A DNA stretch of 64,000 nucleotides from an uncultured Alphaproteobacteria bacterium (GCA_910577095.1 CAJTLY010000008.1:11777-75776); one strand, 5' to 3'; shown: positions 16,757 to 25,747, numbered from the stretch's first letter. Program-made: numbers and translations. Notes: generated from the sequence alone by a model not told the origin.

Positions 16757-17831
16757 TCAACCGCTGCAGAACCGGATCTTCGTCAATCAGGCGAACCGCC
16801 CGCCCCAGCGATTGCGGCTCCGAAAGGACGGTATAATAGTTTTCCTTAATTGTCGGCGCCAGTTCAATCGCTTTGATAAACTCGGTCTTGTCAAACGGGT
16901 TCTCCGCCACAAAGTCAAAAAAGCCGGTGGCCGACAAAATATCGCGCACCCCTTCGGTTTCGGGATTGTTTTGCAGCATCGTACAAAGATAAGCTGCGGT
17001 TCCGACCTGCAGCCCGTGCATTTTCGGTTTGGCCGCCAGTTCGTCCAACGCATGAGAAATCAAATGCTCCGACCCGCTTGCCGGCCGCGAGGTTCCGGCA
17101 ATTTCCATCGAAATGCCGCTGTAAAGCAACGATGTCGCCAGACTGCGCTGGAAACGGGATGACTCGATATCGCTGCTGTGACGCAAAAACAACAGGTCCA
17201 GCGAATTGTACGCCATCATTGACGCAAAATCGTTGTATCTTTCCAGCCCAAGCGTAAAAGCGGTCTTCCAATCCCAAAGGGCACTCACTTTTGCAATCAT
17301 GTCTCCGACCCCGGAATACAAAAACGCTTTCGGACAATCGGCAATTACGTCCAGATCGATCACGACGCCGTACGGAATAGCCGATTTTACCGTTTTTCGC
17401 GCGCCGTTCACCGTCAGAGACGACGTAGGCGAACAAAAACCGTCGTTGGACATTGAAGTCGGCACACTGATATACGGCAGTCGCAACAGGTTGGAAACAT
17501 ACTTGGCAAAATCCAGTACCTTGCCGCCGCCGACCCCGACGATTGCTTTGGTTTGCACCGGCAGCGAGAACGCGGTTACCGTAATATCTTCAATCGCAAT
17601 CGTAGTCACAATATCTTCCGACAAAATTTCGATCTGGTGCTCTTTCAATCCGCCTTTAAGCTTATCTCCGAGCATTTCGTCCATTCCTTCGCCCCAAAAC
17701 AGGGCAATGCCGGTCATATCCTTGTCAAACAGATATTTTCCGATTTTGGCAATTTTGTGAGAACCGATCTTCAACAGATACGGAATATTAATCTGACGAT
17801 TGGCGGTTAAATAAGGCGGATGTTTTTTCAT
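16749..17831 (-). CDS. Glycerol-1-phosphate dehydrogenase (EgsA/AraM family)
   Basis: This family reduces dihydroxyacetone phosphate to sn-glycerol-1-phosphate with NAD(P)H. It is best known from archaeal lipid synthesis, but bacteria have it too (AraM of Bacillus). The 360-residue protein shows the nucleotide loop VGVGGGKVLDFAKY, then PYISVPTSMSNDGFCSPTSS, a block shared with G1P dehydrogenases. Metal-site residues follow in GVGDMIAK, SGSEHLISHALDEL and KMHGLQVG. Other iron alcohol dehydrogenases are more distant. GGAAGG precedes the ATG at 17831. The gene overlaps the upstream HAD phosphatase by 44 bases, so the pair acts together. A glycerol-phosphate cytidylyltransferase-like gene is 2 kb away. 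The exact substrate is inferred, not proven. Confidence 0.85.
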   Translation of the reverse strand: MKKHPPYLTANRQINIPYLLKIGSHKIAKIGKYLFDKDMTGIALFWGEGMDEMLGDKLKGGLKEHQIEILSEDIVTTIAIEDITVTAFSLPVQTKAIVGVGGGKVLDFAKYVSNLLRLPYISVPTSMSNDGFCSPTSSLTVNGARKTVKSAIPYGVVIDLDVIADCPKAFLYSGVGDMIAKVSALWDWKTAFTLGLERYNDFASMMAYNSLDLLFLRHSSDIESSRFQRSLATSLLYSGISMEIAGTSRPASGSEHLISHALDELAAKPKMHGLQVGTAAYLCTMLQNNPETEGVRDILSATGFFDFVAENPFDKTEFIKAIELAPTIKENYYTVLSEPQSLGRAVRLIDEDPVLQRLIR

Positions 17832-18492
17832 TGTTTTTTCCTTCCAAAAAACGGTAAACCTGCTTAAAATCAATCAGCTTAACCGCAGGAATTCCCAAAT
17901 TGATACATTGCCGCAACAGCATTTTCCGCGCAAACACCCAATCGGCAATTCGCGCTGCTGCCAGGTCGGGCATACCGTCACCGCAATAAACAACCCGGTA
18001 GCCCAATTCGTGCAGATAAGCAACAATGGCCGCCTTGTTTACACCGGTACCGGGATCGTAAAAGCGACTGTCTGCCGGGGGCGGTGTCATTTCAAGCCCG
18101 CGACGGCTGCTGTATGTTCCGTGGTTGGCTATCAGCCGAATTCCGTATTCGGCTATTTCGGACCCGATCAGCAGATTGATATAATAATCACAGCCCGCCG
18201 AACAGACATACACCGGTATTTTCCGTTCTTTGCACCACGCGGCGGTTTTTACAAAATCCGGATCAATCTTGATTTTGCATATAAAATCGTCCAACTCGGC
18301 TTTTTTCACTCTGAGAGAGGCAAAAATTTCCCTCAACGCCTCAAAATGCGTTTTCTTTCCCTCCATGTAAGCCCGCCAGGGCTCAAGCGACTTTTCGCCC
18401 AAGTACTGCCGACTGATATAATAGAAGAAATCGTCATCGCTGACGGTTCCGTCAAAATCAGAAACCAGCGCTGTTTTATTTTGCTCCGTCAT
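17788..18492 (-). CDS. HAD-family phosphatase (HAD-IB, MtnX/SerB-like)
   Basis: The 234-residue protein has all HAD motifs: nucleophile loop SDFDGTVSDDD (about residues 11-21), motif II in VYVCSAG, and motif IV in VVYCGDGMPDLAAA, with a conserved lysine (GVNKAA) before it. HAD-IB members of this shape include the methionine-salvage phosphatase MtnX and phosphoserine phosphatase. The gene overlaps the G1P dehydrogenase by 44 bases. A simple reading is that it dephosphorylates glycerol-1-phosphate or a product made from it; that is inference from position only. A GAGGCG ribosome site precedes the ATG. Confidence 0.82.
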   Translation of the reverse strand: MTEQNKTALVSDFDGTVSDDDFFYYISRQYLGEKSLEPWRAYMEGKKTHFEALREIFASLRVKKAELDDFICKIKIDPDFVKTAAWCKERKIPVYVCSAGCDYYINLLIGSEIAEYGIRLIANHGTYSSRRGLEMTPPPADSRFYDPGTGVNKAAIVAYLHELGYRVVYCGDGMPDLAAARIADWVFARKMLLRQCINLGIPAVKLIDFKQVYRFLEGKNNEKTSALFNRQSSD

Positions 18493-18582
18493 CGCCGCCT
18501 CATTTCAAAAATGCTTTACATTTACAGCATATCCTATATATTTTACCAAATGATGAATTTTTAAGCCCCAAGATTTGAGAAA

Positions 18583-19638
18583 ATGTTTTTACTGATCGTT
18601 TTTGCCGCTTCGGCAATTTGTATTTCCTTTTTATGCTCGGTTCTCGAAGCCGTCTTGTTGTCCATAACCCCGAGTTTTATCGCCCAACTGCGGGAAAGCA
18701 AACCGCGTCTGTACGCGCATCTCTCGGAATTGAAAAACAACATGGACTCTCCTTTGGCAGCCATCCTGACCTTAAACACGATTGCCCATACCGTCGGTGC
18801 GGCCGGCGTCGGTGCCCAAGTGGCCGCAATCTACGGACAGGCTTACCTCGGCCTGGCCTCGGGCGTGATGACGCTGGCGATTTTGATCTTGTCGGAAATT
18901 TTGCCCAAGAGCATCGGCGCCAAATATTGGCGACAGCTCGCCGCTTTTATGGCAGCCACCGTTCGCATCTTGATTATTATCCTCAAACCGCTGTTGTATA
19001 TTTCGGACTTTATCATGGGAATGTTTTCCGCCGAAACCGACAATTCGACTCTTAAGGAAGAAATACGTGCCCTCGGCAAAATGGCCGAAGAAGAAAAAGT
19101 TATTACCGAAACCCAATACCGTCTGATCCGCAACACCATCATGCTGTCAACCGTCCGGGTCGAAGACGTGATGACGCCGCGGACGGTCGTGCATAAAATC
19201 AAACCCGGCATGACAATCCGGGAATTTGACGTTTTTCTGACTTCCACGCCTTTCTCGCGTTTTCCGATCATCGACGAAGAAAAACAGATTTATCTCGGCT
19301 ATATTCACAAATCGAGCACTTTTAAGGCAACCGACGAACAGACGGTCGATCAGTTTGCCCGCCCGATGCGCAGCTTCGGTCCCGAAGCCCGCCTTGAAGA
19401 CGTATTGTCTTCCATGATCAAAGATCGCAATCATATTGCGATGGTCGTCGACGCTTACGGAAACTGGATCGGTATCATTACGATGGAAGATATCATTGAA
19501 AGCATCCTCGGCAAAGAAATCGTCGACGAAACCGACATGGTGGCCGACATGAGAATGTACGCCAAATTAAAATGGAAACGCAAACGTCAAAACAAAACCG
19601 CTTCGGCAAAAAACGAACACAACAACGAGCCCAACTAA
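18583..19638 (+). CDS. CNNM/CorC-type membrane protein with CBS pair
   Basis: The 351-residue protein has an N-terminal CNNM (DUF21) membrane domain of about four helices (residues 1-145, with TLNTIAHTVGAAGVGAQ and SEILPKSIGAKYW). A cytoplasmic CBS pair follows (VEDVMTPRTVVHKI onward, ending ITMEDIIESILGKEI). Bacterial relatives export magnesium or cobalt or regulate their transport. The usual CorC_HlyC domain after the CBS pair is missing; instead there is a short Lys-rich tail. It lies alone between divergent and downstream glycan genes and has no obvious link to them. The start has only a weak GAG ribosome site. Confidence 0.87.
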   Translation: MFLLIVFAASAICISFLCSVLEAVLLSITPSFIAQLRESKPRLYAHLSELKNNMDSPLAAILTLNTIAHTVGAAGVGAQVAAIYGQAYLGLASGVMTLAILILSEILPKSIGAKYWRQLAAFMAATVRILIIILKPLLYISDFIMGMFSAETDNSTLKEEIRALGKMAEEEKVITETQYRLIRNTIMLSTVRVEDVMTPRTVVHKIKPGMTIREFDVFLTSTPFSRFPIIDEEKQIYLGYIHKSSTFKATDEQTVDQFARPMRSFGPEARLEDVLSSMIKDRNHIAMVVDAYGNWIGIITMEDIIESILGKEIVDETDMVADMRMYAKLKWKRKRQNKTASAKNEHNNEPN

Positions 19639-19646
19639 GAAAGCGG

Positions 19647-19674
19647 TTGACTACCCTGTTTTATCTTATATGAT
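19647..19674 (+). promoter_or_regulatory. Sigma-70-type promoter of the cytidylyltransferase-like gene
   Basis: TTGACT (19647-19652) and TATGAT (19669-19674) are 16 bases apart. They lie 36 bases before the ATG at 19710, whose ribosome site is TGAGGA. The promoter begins just after the CNNM stop, so the next gene is transcribed on its own. Confidence 0.65.
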
Positions 19675-19709
19675 GTCCACATTACTTAACTTTAGTTTAT
19701 GAGGATATT

Positions 19710-20171
19710 ATGAAATATTATATTGTCAGCGGCGGTTTTGATCCGATCCACGAGGGTCACATCGCCATGATTAACGAAGCGGCCCGCCGCAGCGACGGCG
19801 TCATATTGCTGCTCAACTCCGATCAGTGGCTCTGCCGCAAAAAAGGCAAAAATTTTATGAGCTTTCATACCCGCAAAACCATTTGCGAAAATTTGAAAAA
19901 CATTATTAAAGTTCTGCCGTTCAATGACGACGACAACTCTGCCAGCGACGGAATCCGCTTGGTGCGGGAACAATTTCCCGATGCCGAACTGGTTTTTGCC
20001 AACGGCGGCGACCGCACTCACGACAACATCCCCGAGACCGAAACCTGCCGTCTGTATAATGTCGCGCTCGAATTCGGCATCGGCGGCGAAAACAAAGCCA
20101 ACTCCTCTTCATGGATTTTAAATAACTGGGAAAAAACGGTCAGTTCCGAATCGTCCAAACAAGAAAATTAA
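19710..20171 (+). CDS. Cytidylyltransferase-like nucleotidyltransferase (TagD-type fold)
   Basis: The 153-residue protein belongs to the HxGH nucleotidyltransferase superfamily. The first strand and loop read VSGGFDPIHEGHIAMI, with the HxGH-type motif as HEGH, and RTHDN is in the place of the ISSTxxR-like segment. The size and single domain fit glycerol-3-phosphate cytidylyltransferase (TagD) and related enzymes, which couple a phospho-alcohol to CTP. With a G1P dehydrogenase nearby, a glycerol phosphate is a plausible substrate. The same fold also makes NAD, CoA and ADP-heptose precursors, so specificity is open. The second half is shorter and less conserved than in TagD. A strong terminator follows. 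Confidence 0.75.
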   Translation: MKYYIVSGGFDPIHEGHIAMINEAARRSDGVILLLNSDQWLCRKKGKNFMSFHTRKTICENLKNIIKVLPFNDDDNSASDGIRLVREQFPDAELVFANGGDRTHDNIPETETCRLYNVALEFGIGGENKANSSSWILNNWEKTVSSESSKQEN

Positions 20172-20184
20172 AAATCTTTTGCCA

Positions 20185-20220
20185 CAAAACCCGGATCTCA
20201 ACCATCCGGGTTTTGTTTTT
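20185..20220. terminator. Bidirectional rho-independent terminator
   Basis: AAAACCCGGAT pairs with ATCCGGGTTTT around a TCAACC loop, followed by GTTTTT on the + strand and CAAAAG/TTTTG on the other. It separates the + strand nucleotidyltransferase from the end of the minus-strand glycan operon. Confidence 0.85.
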
Positions 20221-20243
20221 ACGTTCAGATACGCATCGACAAA

Positions 20244-22631
20244 CTACTGTTCGCCGAGAAGCATGCTTTTCAACCCGCGGATCTTTTGCTTGCACTGTTT
20301 GCGTTTTTCTTTATACTTTTTGCGGGTCTTGCCCAAAGTAAGTGCCGACAAAAGCTTATAACGCAGGCAGCGTCTTTTCAGCGAACCAAGGATGCCGCTC
20401 TTGACCAGCAGTTTTCCGGTTTCGTTCAAACGCTCTTCCAACCGCCATTGTTCGGCTTTTTGCGCATTCATTTGACGAATCAACATCGCAATAATCGCGT
20501 TTTCACCGTTGCCGGTATTGCTTTTCGGCTGCTTAAGCGCATTCTGCATCCATAAGATCGAACGTTCGGCCTCCGCACTCAGTTTTTTATTGACCGTTTC
20601 GTAATCCACCGACTCAAACAACTCGGGACGTTGATTGACGTCTTCGCCGCGACTGAGCAGTCGATTCTCCAATCCCAGCAGTCCCAACAGGCTCTCAAAC
20701 CGGCTGGCGCCCCGTTCCGGATTGACAATGCAGACAAAAGGCTTGTTGAATATAATTGCAAAGCAAACCCCATGGAAAGAATCGGTCACCAAATAACGGC
20801 AGTTTTTAATATGATACAGCCAGTCTTCGGGAGACATGGTCACATTGTCGTCTTTTTGCGCATTTCCCATATCAACAATCTCGGAAACGCCAAATTTTTG
20901 TTCCACCGCCTGAACAATCTCAACGGTTTCGGGATGACGATCCAAGACATACGAGAGGCCGAAACCTTCCCCGCGTTTAAGAGAGTTTTTGATCAGTTCG
21001 TCCCAACGTCCGGCATCAAACCAAAATACCGGATCCAAAATTTGTTCGGCTTTATCATAACCCAACTCTTCGCGGCAAACGTCTATCCCCGATTTTTCAC
21101 GAACCGACACCGCATCAAAACACGACAGATAATACCGCAACAACGGCTTATCGCGGCTTGAGGCGTCCAACTTGTCCAAACCAAAACTGGCGCTGCAGGA
21201 AATTTTCTTTTTCTCTGGATCGGCAAACGGCAGATAAAAATAGAAATTACTGTCCCTGGTATATTTGGGGCGGAAGACCTGATCCGATCCGACGATAAAG
21301 GTATCGGCGGCTTTGTTGAGCTTTGCCAATTCTCCGGGCGTCTTATAAGTTCGCGTAATATCCAGATAACGATCGGCAAATATTTGTGTATAACTGCCAT
21401 GATAGTTCGGACGACACCAGTCGTGGATATAAGTTACCAAACGGTTGCTGTAGCCCCACTCTTTCAAGCTCTGCTGCAGGGCATAAGCGGTTAAGACCGC
21501 CCCGTAGTTCAACGACCACCAATAATTCAAAACAGCAACGTCGAAATGTTCTTCCTGGCAGCTTTTCAGATTATCTTCCAGCGTCATTTTATCAAGATTG
21601 TCAAAAAAGTTCTTACGGTTATGGTGCTTTTTAAACGGTTCTGTTAAAACCGGATTACCGGCTAATGCATATTTAAGATTAACTGCCTTTAAAAGTTTAA
21701 AATACTTTTTTATTTTTCCTAAAGCAACGCCCCCTTTAGCATTATTCTTCAATATGACACTGGTACCTTTTTTATCATTATATGCTTTGCGGCAGGCATC
21801 AATCCGCCAAAAGTCGCCGATCGTCAAATCGCCCTGACGCGGCAGGCGGTTAAAAGGACATACGCTGCAACTTTTTCGAACCGAAATATCATTCAGAAAC
21901 AGTTGCATATAAGTATCTTTGGCGGACTCTATGCTATAACTGTCTTTGTCGGTACTGATTTTAAGATGAGCTGCGGTTGACCAACCTTTCGCTTTATCAC
22001 GAAAATTAACATCCTTCACCTGCCCGTCCAGGCCCAGTTCACTCAAATATTTTTGAAAAACTTTCGGCGAAGGAACACCGTGGCAAATAATATCCACACA
22101 CAACAAATTTTCATAATCTTTTTTCAGATAACCTCTCAAACCGGCAACCTGGCAAGGGGTACCGCTAAACAATACCGGGCGTCCGGCAATCAGAAGCTTT
22201 TTGATCCGGGAAAAACAATCGCCGGTAGTGCTTTGCGCGTATTTTGATCGACGCAACCTCTCCAAACCCTCTTCATTTTCGACCAGGATATGCTCAACCG
22301 CCATGTGCTCATCATAAGCGGCCCCGCACACCACACCGCCCTGCTTTAACACATTTTGCGCCAGCAAGGTGAACACGCCGCCGGAAGAACTTTTGCTTCG
22401 GATATCGTCATCAGCCATCGCCGCATAACACTCCGGCTTTACGGCATGATCATATCGCGGATTGATGACCGGACAGGTTTTTTCGCATAAACCGCAGCCG
22501 ACACAGGCATCGGCATCTACGGCCGGATACAAAAAGCCTTCGCTGCCGGCTTGCATCGAAATGGCATGATGCGGGCATACATTAAAGCACGCGCCGCAGC
22601 CGGTACATTCTATCTGCTCGATTTTAAGCAT
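20244..22631 (-). CDS. Fusion protein: ferredoxin + F420-dehydrogenase beta-like + polysaccharide pyruvyl transferase
   Basis: This 795-residue protein joins three parts. Residues 1-60 are a two-cluster ferredoxin, with CTGCGACFNVCP (Cys 9, 12, 15, 19) and CVGCGLCEKTCP (Cys 43, 46, 49, 53). About residues 65-345 resemble the coenzyme F420 hydrogenase/dehydrogenase beta subunit (SSSGGVFTLLAQ, FSGTPCQVAGLRGYL, DIICHGVPSP, and CSVCPFNRLPRQGD). From about 365 comes a polysaccharide pyruvyl transferase domain (NYGAVLTAYALQQSL, VGSDQVFRP, VTDSFHGVCFAIIF). A basic tail ends the protein. The last part should add pyruvyl ketals to sugars in surface glycans. The redox parts are probably electron-transfer modules of unknown purpose. 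It is last in a five-gene glycosylation operon and overlaps the GT2 before it by 8 bases. Confidence 0.85.
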   Translation of the reverse strand: MLKIEQIECTGCGACFNVCPHHAISMQAGSEGFLYPAVDADACVGCGLCEKTCPVINPRYDHAVKPECYAAMADDDIRSKSSSGGVFTLLAQNVLKQGGVVCGAAYDEHMAVEHILVENEEGLERLRRSKYAQSTTGDCFSRIKKLLIAGRPVLFSGTPCQVAGLRGYLKKDYENLLCVDIICHGVPSPKVFQKYLSELGLDGQVKDVNFRDKAKGWSTAAHLKISTDKDSYSIESAKDTYMQLFLNDISVRKSCSVCPFNRLPRQGDLTIGDFWRIDACRKAYNDKKGTSVILKNNAKGGVALGKIKKYFKLLKAVNLKYALAGNPVLTEPFKKHHNRKNFFDNLDKMTLEDNLKSCQEEHFDVAVLNYWWSLNYGAVLTAYALQQSLKEWGYSNRLVTYIHDWCRPNYHGSYTQIFADRYLDITRTYKTPGELAKLNKAADTFIVGSDQVFRPKYTRDSNFYFYLPFADPEKKKISCSASFGLDKLDASSRDKPLLRYYLSCFDAVSVREKSGIDVCREELGYDKAEQILDPVFWFDAGRWDELIKNSLKRGEGFGLSYVLDRHPETVEIVQAVEQKFGVSEIVDMGNAQKDDNVTMSPEDWLYHIKNCRYLVTDSFHGVCFAIIFNKPFVCIVNPERGASRFESLLGLLGLENRLLSRGEDVNQRPELFESVDYETVNKKLSAEAERSILWMQNALKQPKSNTGNGENAIIAMLIRQMNAQKAEQWRLEERLNETGKLLVKSGILGSLKRRCLRYKLLSALTLGKTRKKYKEKRKQCKQKIRGLKSMLLGEQ

Positions 22632-23517
22632 TCTTAGTCCTCTTTTTAATTTTAATCTTTATCCCGAATATACTAAAACATTTGTGCTGTTTGGTGTGAA
22701 CCGCTGCCGCCGGTTCTCCGGTTTTGGTACGATACGAGCGCAGACGCACCAGATAATTAAGCATATTATCTATATTGCGTTGAAAAAGCTCATCATATCT
22801 CTTATCGGTAAGTTCATTCATCTCATAGCGTCTCAGGATACCACGAACCAATTGATGTTCTACGGAAAGCTTCGACCAAATTGAATTGCCGTGATGGCGG
22901 TAAACCGACAGGTTCCGATTGACAAACCCCGCCTGATTGCCGTCCAAAATCAAAATATGCAACAGATAATCAACCCCCGGCCCTTTTCGGAAAACCGGAT
23001 TAACTTTTTTCAAGATCTCGGTTCGATAAAGACAGCAGGATAAATTTTGAATTTGATTGTCCTTTACAAAATCCTCTATACCGATCCGGCAGTCCTTATT
23101 ATACAAGTAGTCGCGTTCTTTCAGCTTGCCGTCCTGCAAAACCTGAAAACGATGAAACCACATTGCAGCATCGCTGTTCTTCCGCATTTCTCGATGCATA
23201 ATTTCCAGCTTGCCCGGCAGCCAATAGTCATCACCTTCCAAAATCGCGGTGTACGTACCGCTGCAACGATTAAACAAATCGGCATAATTTTCGTTAACAC
23301 CGACATTATGAGGATGTTCAACCAACTGAATTAAATCGGGATATTTAGCCTGATAGCTTTTAACGATTTCCACCGTACGATCGGAAGAACAATCGTCTCC
23401 GATGATAATTTCCCTGATCAGACTGTGATCTTGCACCAACACGCTTTCCAGCGCCTGCGCAATAAACGCTTCATGATTATAGGTTACGATAATAACGCTT
23501 ATAGCCCGGTTTTCCAT
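22624..23517 (-). CDS. Family 2 glycosyltransferase
   Basis: This GT-A enzyme starts with the canonical SVIIVTYNHEAFIAQALESV strand and has the metal-binding ILEGDDYW (DxD-like GDD) at about residue 97. The C-terminal half is helical and variable, as in most GT2 enzymes that build capsules or LPS O-chains. Its last 20 residues (HKCFSIFGIKIKIKKR) resemble the N-terminal segment of the two GT-B enzymes at the start of this operon. ATG 23517 is chosen over the TTG one codon earlier because AGGGA is then at good distance. It overlaps the next gene by 8 bases, so translation is coupled. Confidence 0.87.
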   Translation of the reverse strand: MENRAISVIIVTYNHEAFIAQALESVLVQDHSLIREIIIGDDCSSDRTVEIVKSYQAKYPDLIQLVEHPHNVGVNENYADLFNRCSGTYTAILEGDDYWLPGKLEIMHREMRKNSDAAMWFHRFQVLQDGKLKERDYLYNKDCRIGIEDFVKDNQIQNLSCCLYRTEILKKVNPVFRKGPGVDYLLHILILDGNQAGFVNRNLSVYRHHGNSIWSKLSVEHQLVRGILRRYEMNELTDKRYDELFQRNIDNMLNYLVRLRSYRTKTGEPAAAVHTKQHKCFSIFGIKIKIKKRTKNA

Positions 23518-23532
23518 CAAATATCCCTTATT

Positions 23533-24492
23533 TTAGTTATTGTCTTCGTCTTTAGCGGCATTGCCGTCCCACAAATCTTTTCCCAAAAAGGAAAACTGCT
23601 TTTTTCTTAACGAAAAATGGAACATATGTTTTTTGGCAACTTTGATCTTCTCCAACCGTCCGAGGATTTCCCGAAGTTTTGCGGTTGTTTCGGGATCTTC
23701 ACGCACTTCGTCGGTCACCATATGAGTAAGAATAAAATTGATCACCAAATCTTTTTCGATCTGTCTGAATTTTTTCTCATTCATAAAATTCATCATCTCA
23801 CCGACGATATAAACACAATCATTGCAACGTTTCTGTTTTTTTAACACCGAACGGGTCGTCGAATTGCTGTTTTTGATGTAATTGTAAAAATGTCCCGAAA
23901 TGGTTGCCAGTTTGTTGGCATAATAAACCGCCTTCAGGTTAAAGAGATTGTCTTCCCAAATATAATTCTCGGGAAAATACAACTCGTTTTTGCGCAAAAA
24001 AGCGGTACGGAACAGTTTGTCACAGGCACCGCCGTGTGGAAGCATCGCAAACTTGTTAAAAAAAGAACTGCACTCTTTGGGAGTATTGCGGGTTTGGGAA
24101 ACACGTCCGTCCAAATAAACCAGTTTTGTCTCTGCCATCGTAATGTCAGCCCGGCTCGATACCGATTTTCTGAGAAGGGTTTTGTAATATTTTTCATCAA
24201 TAAAATCATCGGCATCGATAAAAGCGATAAATTCGCCTCCGGCTTCGCGAATACCCAAATTGCGAACATAACTTTGTCCGTGATTTTCCGGCAGGTTGAT
24301 CACCCGCAGCCGAGGATCGTCAATCGCTGCCGCAATCTCTGCCGTCTCGTCGGAAGAACAGTCGTTTATAACAATGACCTCCAATTTTCGGTAAGTTTGA
24401 TTCAAGACAGAATCCAAACATTTGTTTAAGTACGGCGCTGCATTGTAAGCCGGAATTATGACCGTTATAACGTTCTTGGCTAGTTCTTCCAT
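23533..24492 (-). CDS. Family 2 glycosyltransferase
   Basis: The 319-residue GT-A protein starts VITVIIPAYNAAPYLNKCLD and has DCSSDET and the FIDADDFID metal-binding box (about residues 92-100), then PHGGACDKLFRTAFL, a stretch common in GT2 enzymes of O-antigen clusters. The donor sugar is unknown. It resembles the GT2 at 57.8 kb in layout (WEDNLFNLKAVYYANKLA here against a similar FEDNLFIVKCLFFCNKLV there), so the two may be paralogues. AAGGA precedes the ATG. The spacers on both sides are under 16 bases. Confidence 0.88.
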   Translation of the reverse strand: MEELAKNVITVIIPAYNAAPYLNKCLDSVLNQTYRKLEVIVINDCSSDETAEIAAAIDDPRLRVINLPENHGQSYVRNLGIREAGGEFIAFIDADDFIDEKYYKTLLRKSVSSRADITMAETKLVYLDGRVSQTRNTPKECSSFFNKFAMLPHGGACDKLFRTAFLRKNELYFPENYIWEDNLFNLKAVYYANKLATISGHFYNYIKNSNSTTRSVLKKQKRCNDCVYIVGEMMNFMNEKKFRQIEKDLVINFILTHMVTDEVREDPETTAKLREILGRLEKIKVAKKHMFHFSLRKKQFSFLGKDLWDGNAAKDEDNN

Positions 24493-24504
24493 TTATTTGT
24501 TTCC

Positions 24505-25713
24505 TTAGTATTTTTTATTTGTTTTCTCATCAATCAGCTTCAACAATTCTTTCAGATTATTCAACGACAACCGGCGGATGTCCTCCGCTTTCTTCATTAC
24601 TTTTTCTTGCATACGGCGATAAGCGGCGCCGTCCATCGCCGCCGCTTTTTCCATCGCGGCACCCAAATCGCCGTTACGGTCATAAACCAAACTGTTGTCC
24701 GAATTGAAATCATAAACCTTGGCAAACTCGGAATGAATAATGCAGGGTTTGGCAAAAGCGTAAATCAACTGAAAACTGCCGCTGGTACCGACCGAAACAT
24801 AACGATGATGATCCGGATTTTCGGGATCAAACAGGCACAAAAAGAAATCGGCTTTTTCCATTTCTTTAAACATATCCGGATAAGAAAGCCGTCCGCAAAG
24901 TTCTATATACGGTGCAATTTCTTCATCAATGTTGTCCAGTTTTCCGGATCCGACCAACACGACTTTAAAATCCTGCCGTATTTTTTTGAGATATTTCACC
25001 GCATCAATCAATAAGGAGTGATTCTTACGCCAGGGACTGATGTTTCCGACCACGACAAATCTCGTCACGCCTTCGTTTTTGGGCGTAATTTCAATATCGC
25101 CGAAATATTGCGAATTGACCATCGTATACTTTTCTGAATATTGATTGTGCAGGTCGGCCAACGCAATCAGATTTTCGTTCATTCCGCCCTGCTCCAAATG
25201 ATGCTGAACAAACAAAATCCGCTCGCGGTCATACGTCACATGCTTCAAATAATCGGCAACCGGTACCATTTTCGGGGTGTCGCGCCGCACACCGGGAAAA
25301 TAAATCAACGACGAGTTAAACAAAATATACTTATAGTTTTTGACGATCGAATGCGTTTCCATCAGTAGTTCAAACGGCACGTTGCCGAAAGAATACACCC
25401 TCACCTTGTCAAGCGCGTCGGTCAGAAAATCGAGCTGCGACGCATTGCAGACAAAAATGTCGACATTATACCCCAGTTCGGTAAGATATTTGGCATATCC
25501 CGGAATAACTTCATAATGGCAGTCGTTCGGTTCCACAATCAGAACGCTGTTCGCCCGTACCGATTTAAAAAGGCGCATAAAGTCGGCAATTTTCTTTTTA
25601 TGCCGATTATAACGCACCTGAATTTTAACTCCGGCAATTGTAATAATCTTATGTGTTTTGCGCGGCGAGTTCTTAACTGAAAAAATTTGCTTTAAGATAT
25701 TTAACTTTCCCAT
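24505..25713 (-). CDS. GT-B glycosyltransferase, tandem paralogue A
   Basis: The 402-residue protein is a GT-B-fold glycosyltransferase of GT4 type. It has an N-terminal domain with VLIVEPNDCHYEVIPGYAKY, then VVVGNISPWRKNHSLLIDAV at the domain junction, VVLVGSGKL, and the donor-site DFFLCLFDPENPDHHRY ... GTSGSFQLIYAFAKP. It is a clear tandem paralogue of the next upstream gene, similar along its whole length. Two earlier ATGs are in frame (25740, 25764), but ATG 25713 has AAGGA at 9 bases and makes the N-terminus line up with the paralogue. Donor and acceptor are unknown. Confidence 0.85.
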   Translation of the reverse strand: MGKLNILKQIFSVKNSPRKTHKIITIAGVKIQVRYNRHKKKIADFMRLFKSVRANSVLIVEPNDCHYEVIPGYAKYLTELGYNVDIFVCNASQLDFLTDALDKVRVYSFGNVPFELLMETHSIVKNYKYILFNSSLIYFPGVRRDTPKMVPVADYLKHVTYDRERILFVQHHLEQGGMNENLIALADLHNQYSEKYTMVNSQYFGDIEITPKNEGVTRFVVVGNISPWRKNHSLLIDAVKYLKKIRQDFKVVLVGSGKLDNIDEEIAPYIELCGRLSYPDMFKEMEKADFFLCLFDPENPDHHRYVSVGTSGSFQLIYAFAKPCIIHSEFAKVYDFNSDNSLVYDRNGDLGAAMEKAAAMDGAAYRRMQEKVMKKAEDIRRLSLNNLKELLKLIDEKTNKKY

Positions 25714-25747
25714 TTTCCGTTTTCCTTCTGACAACTCCATACCCCGG

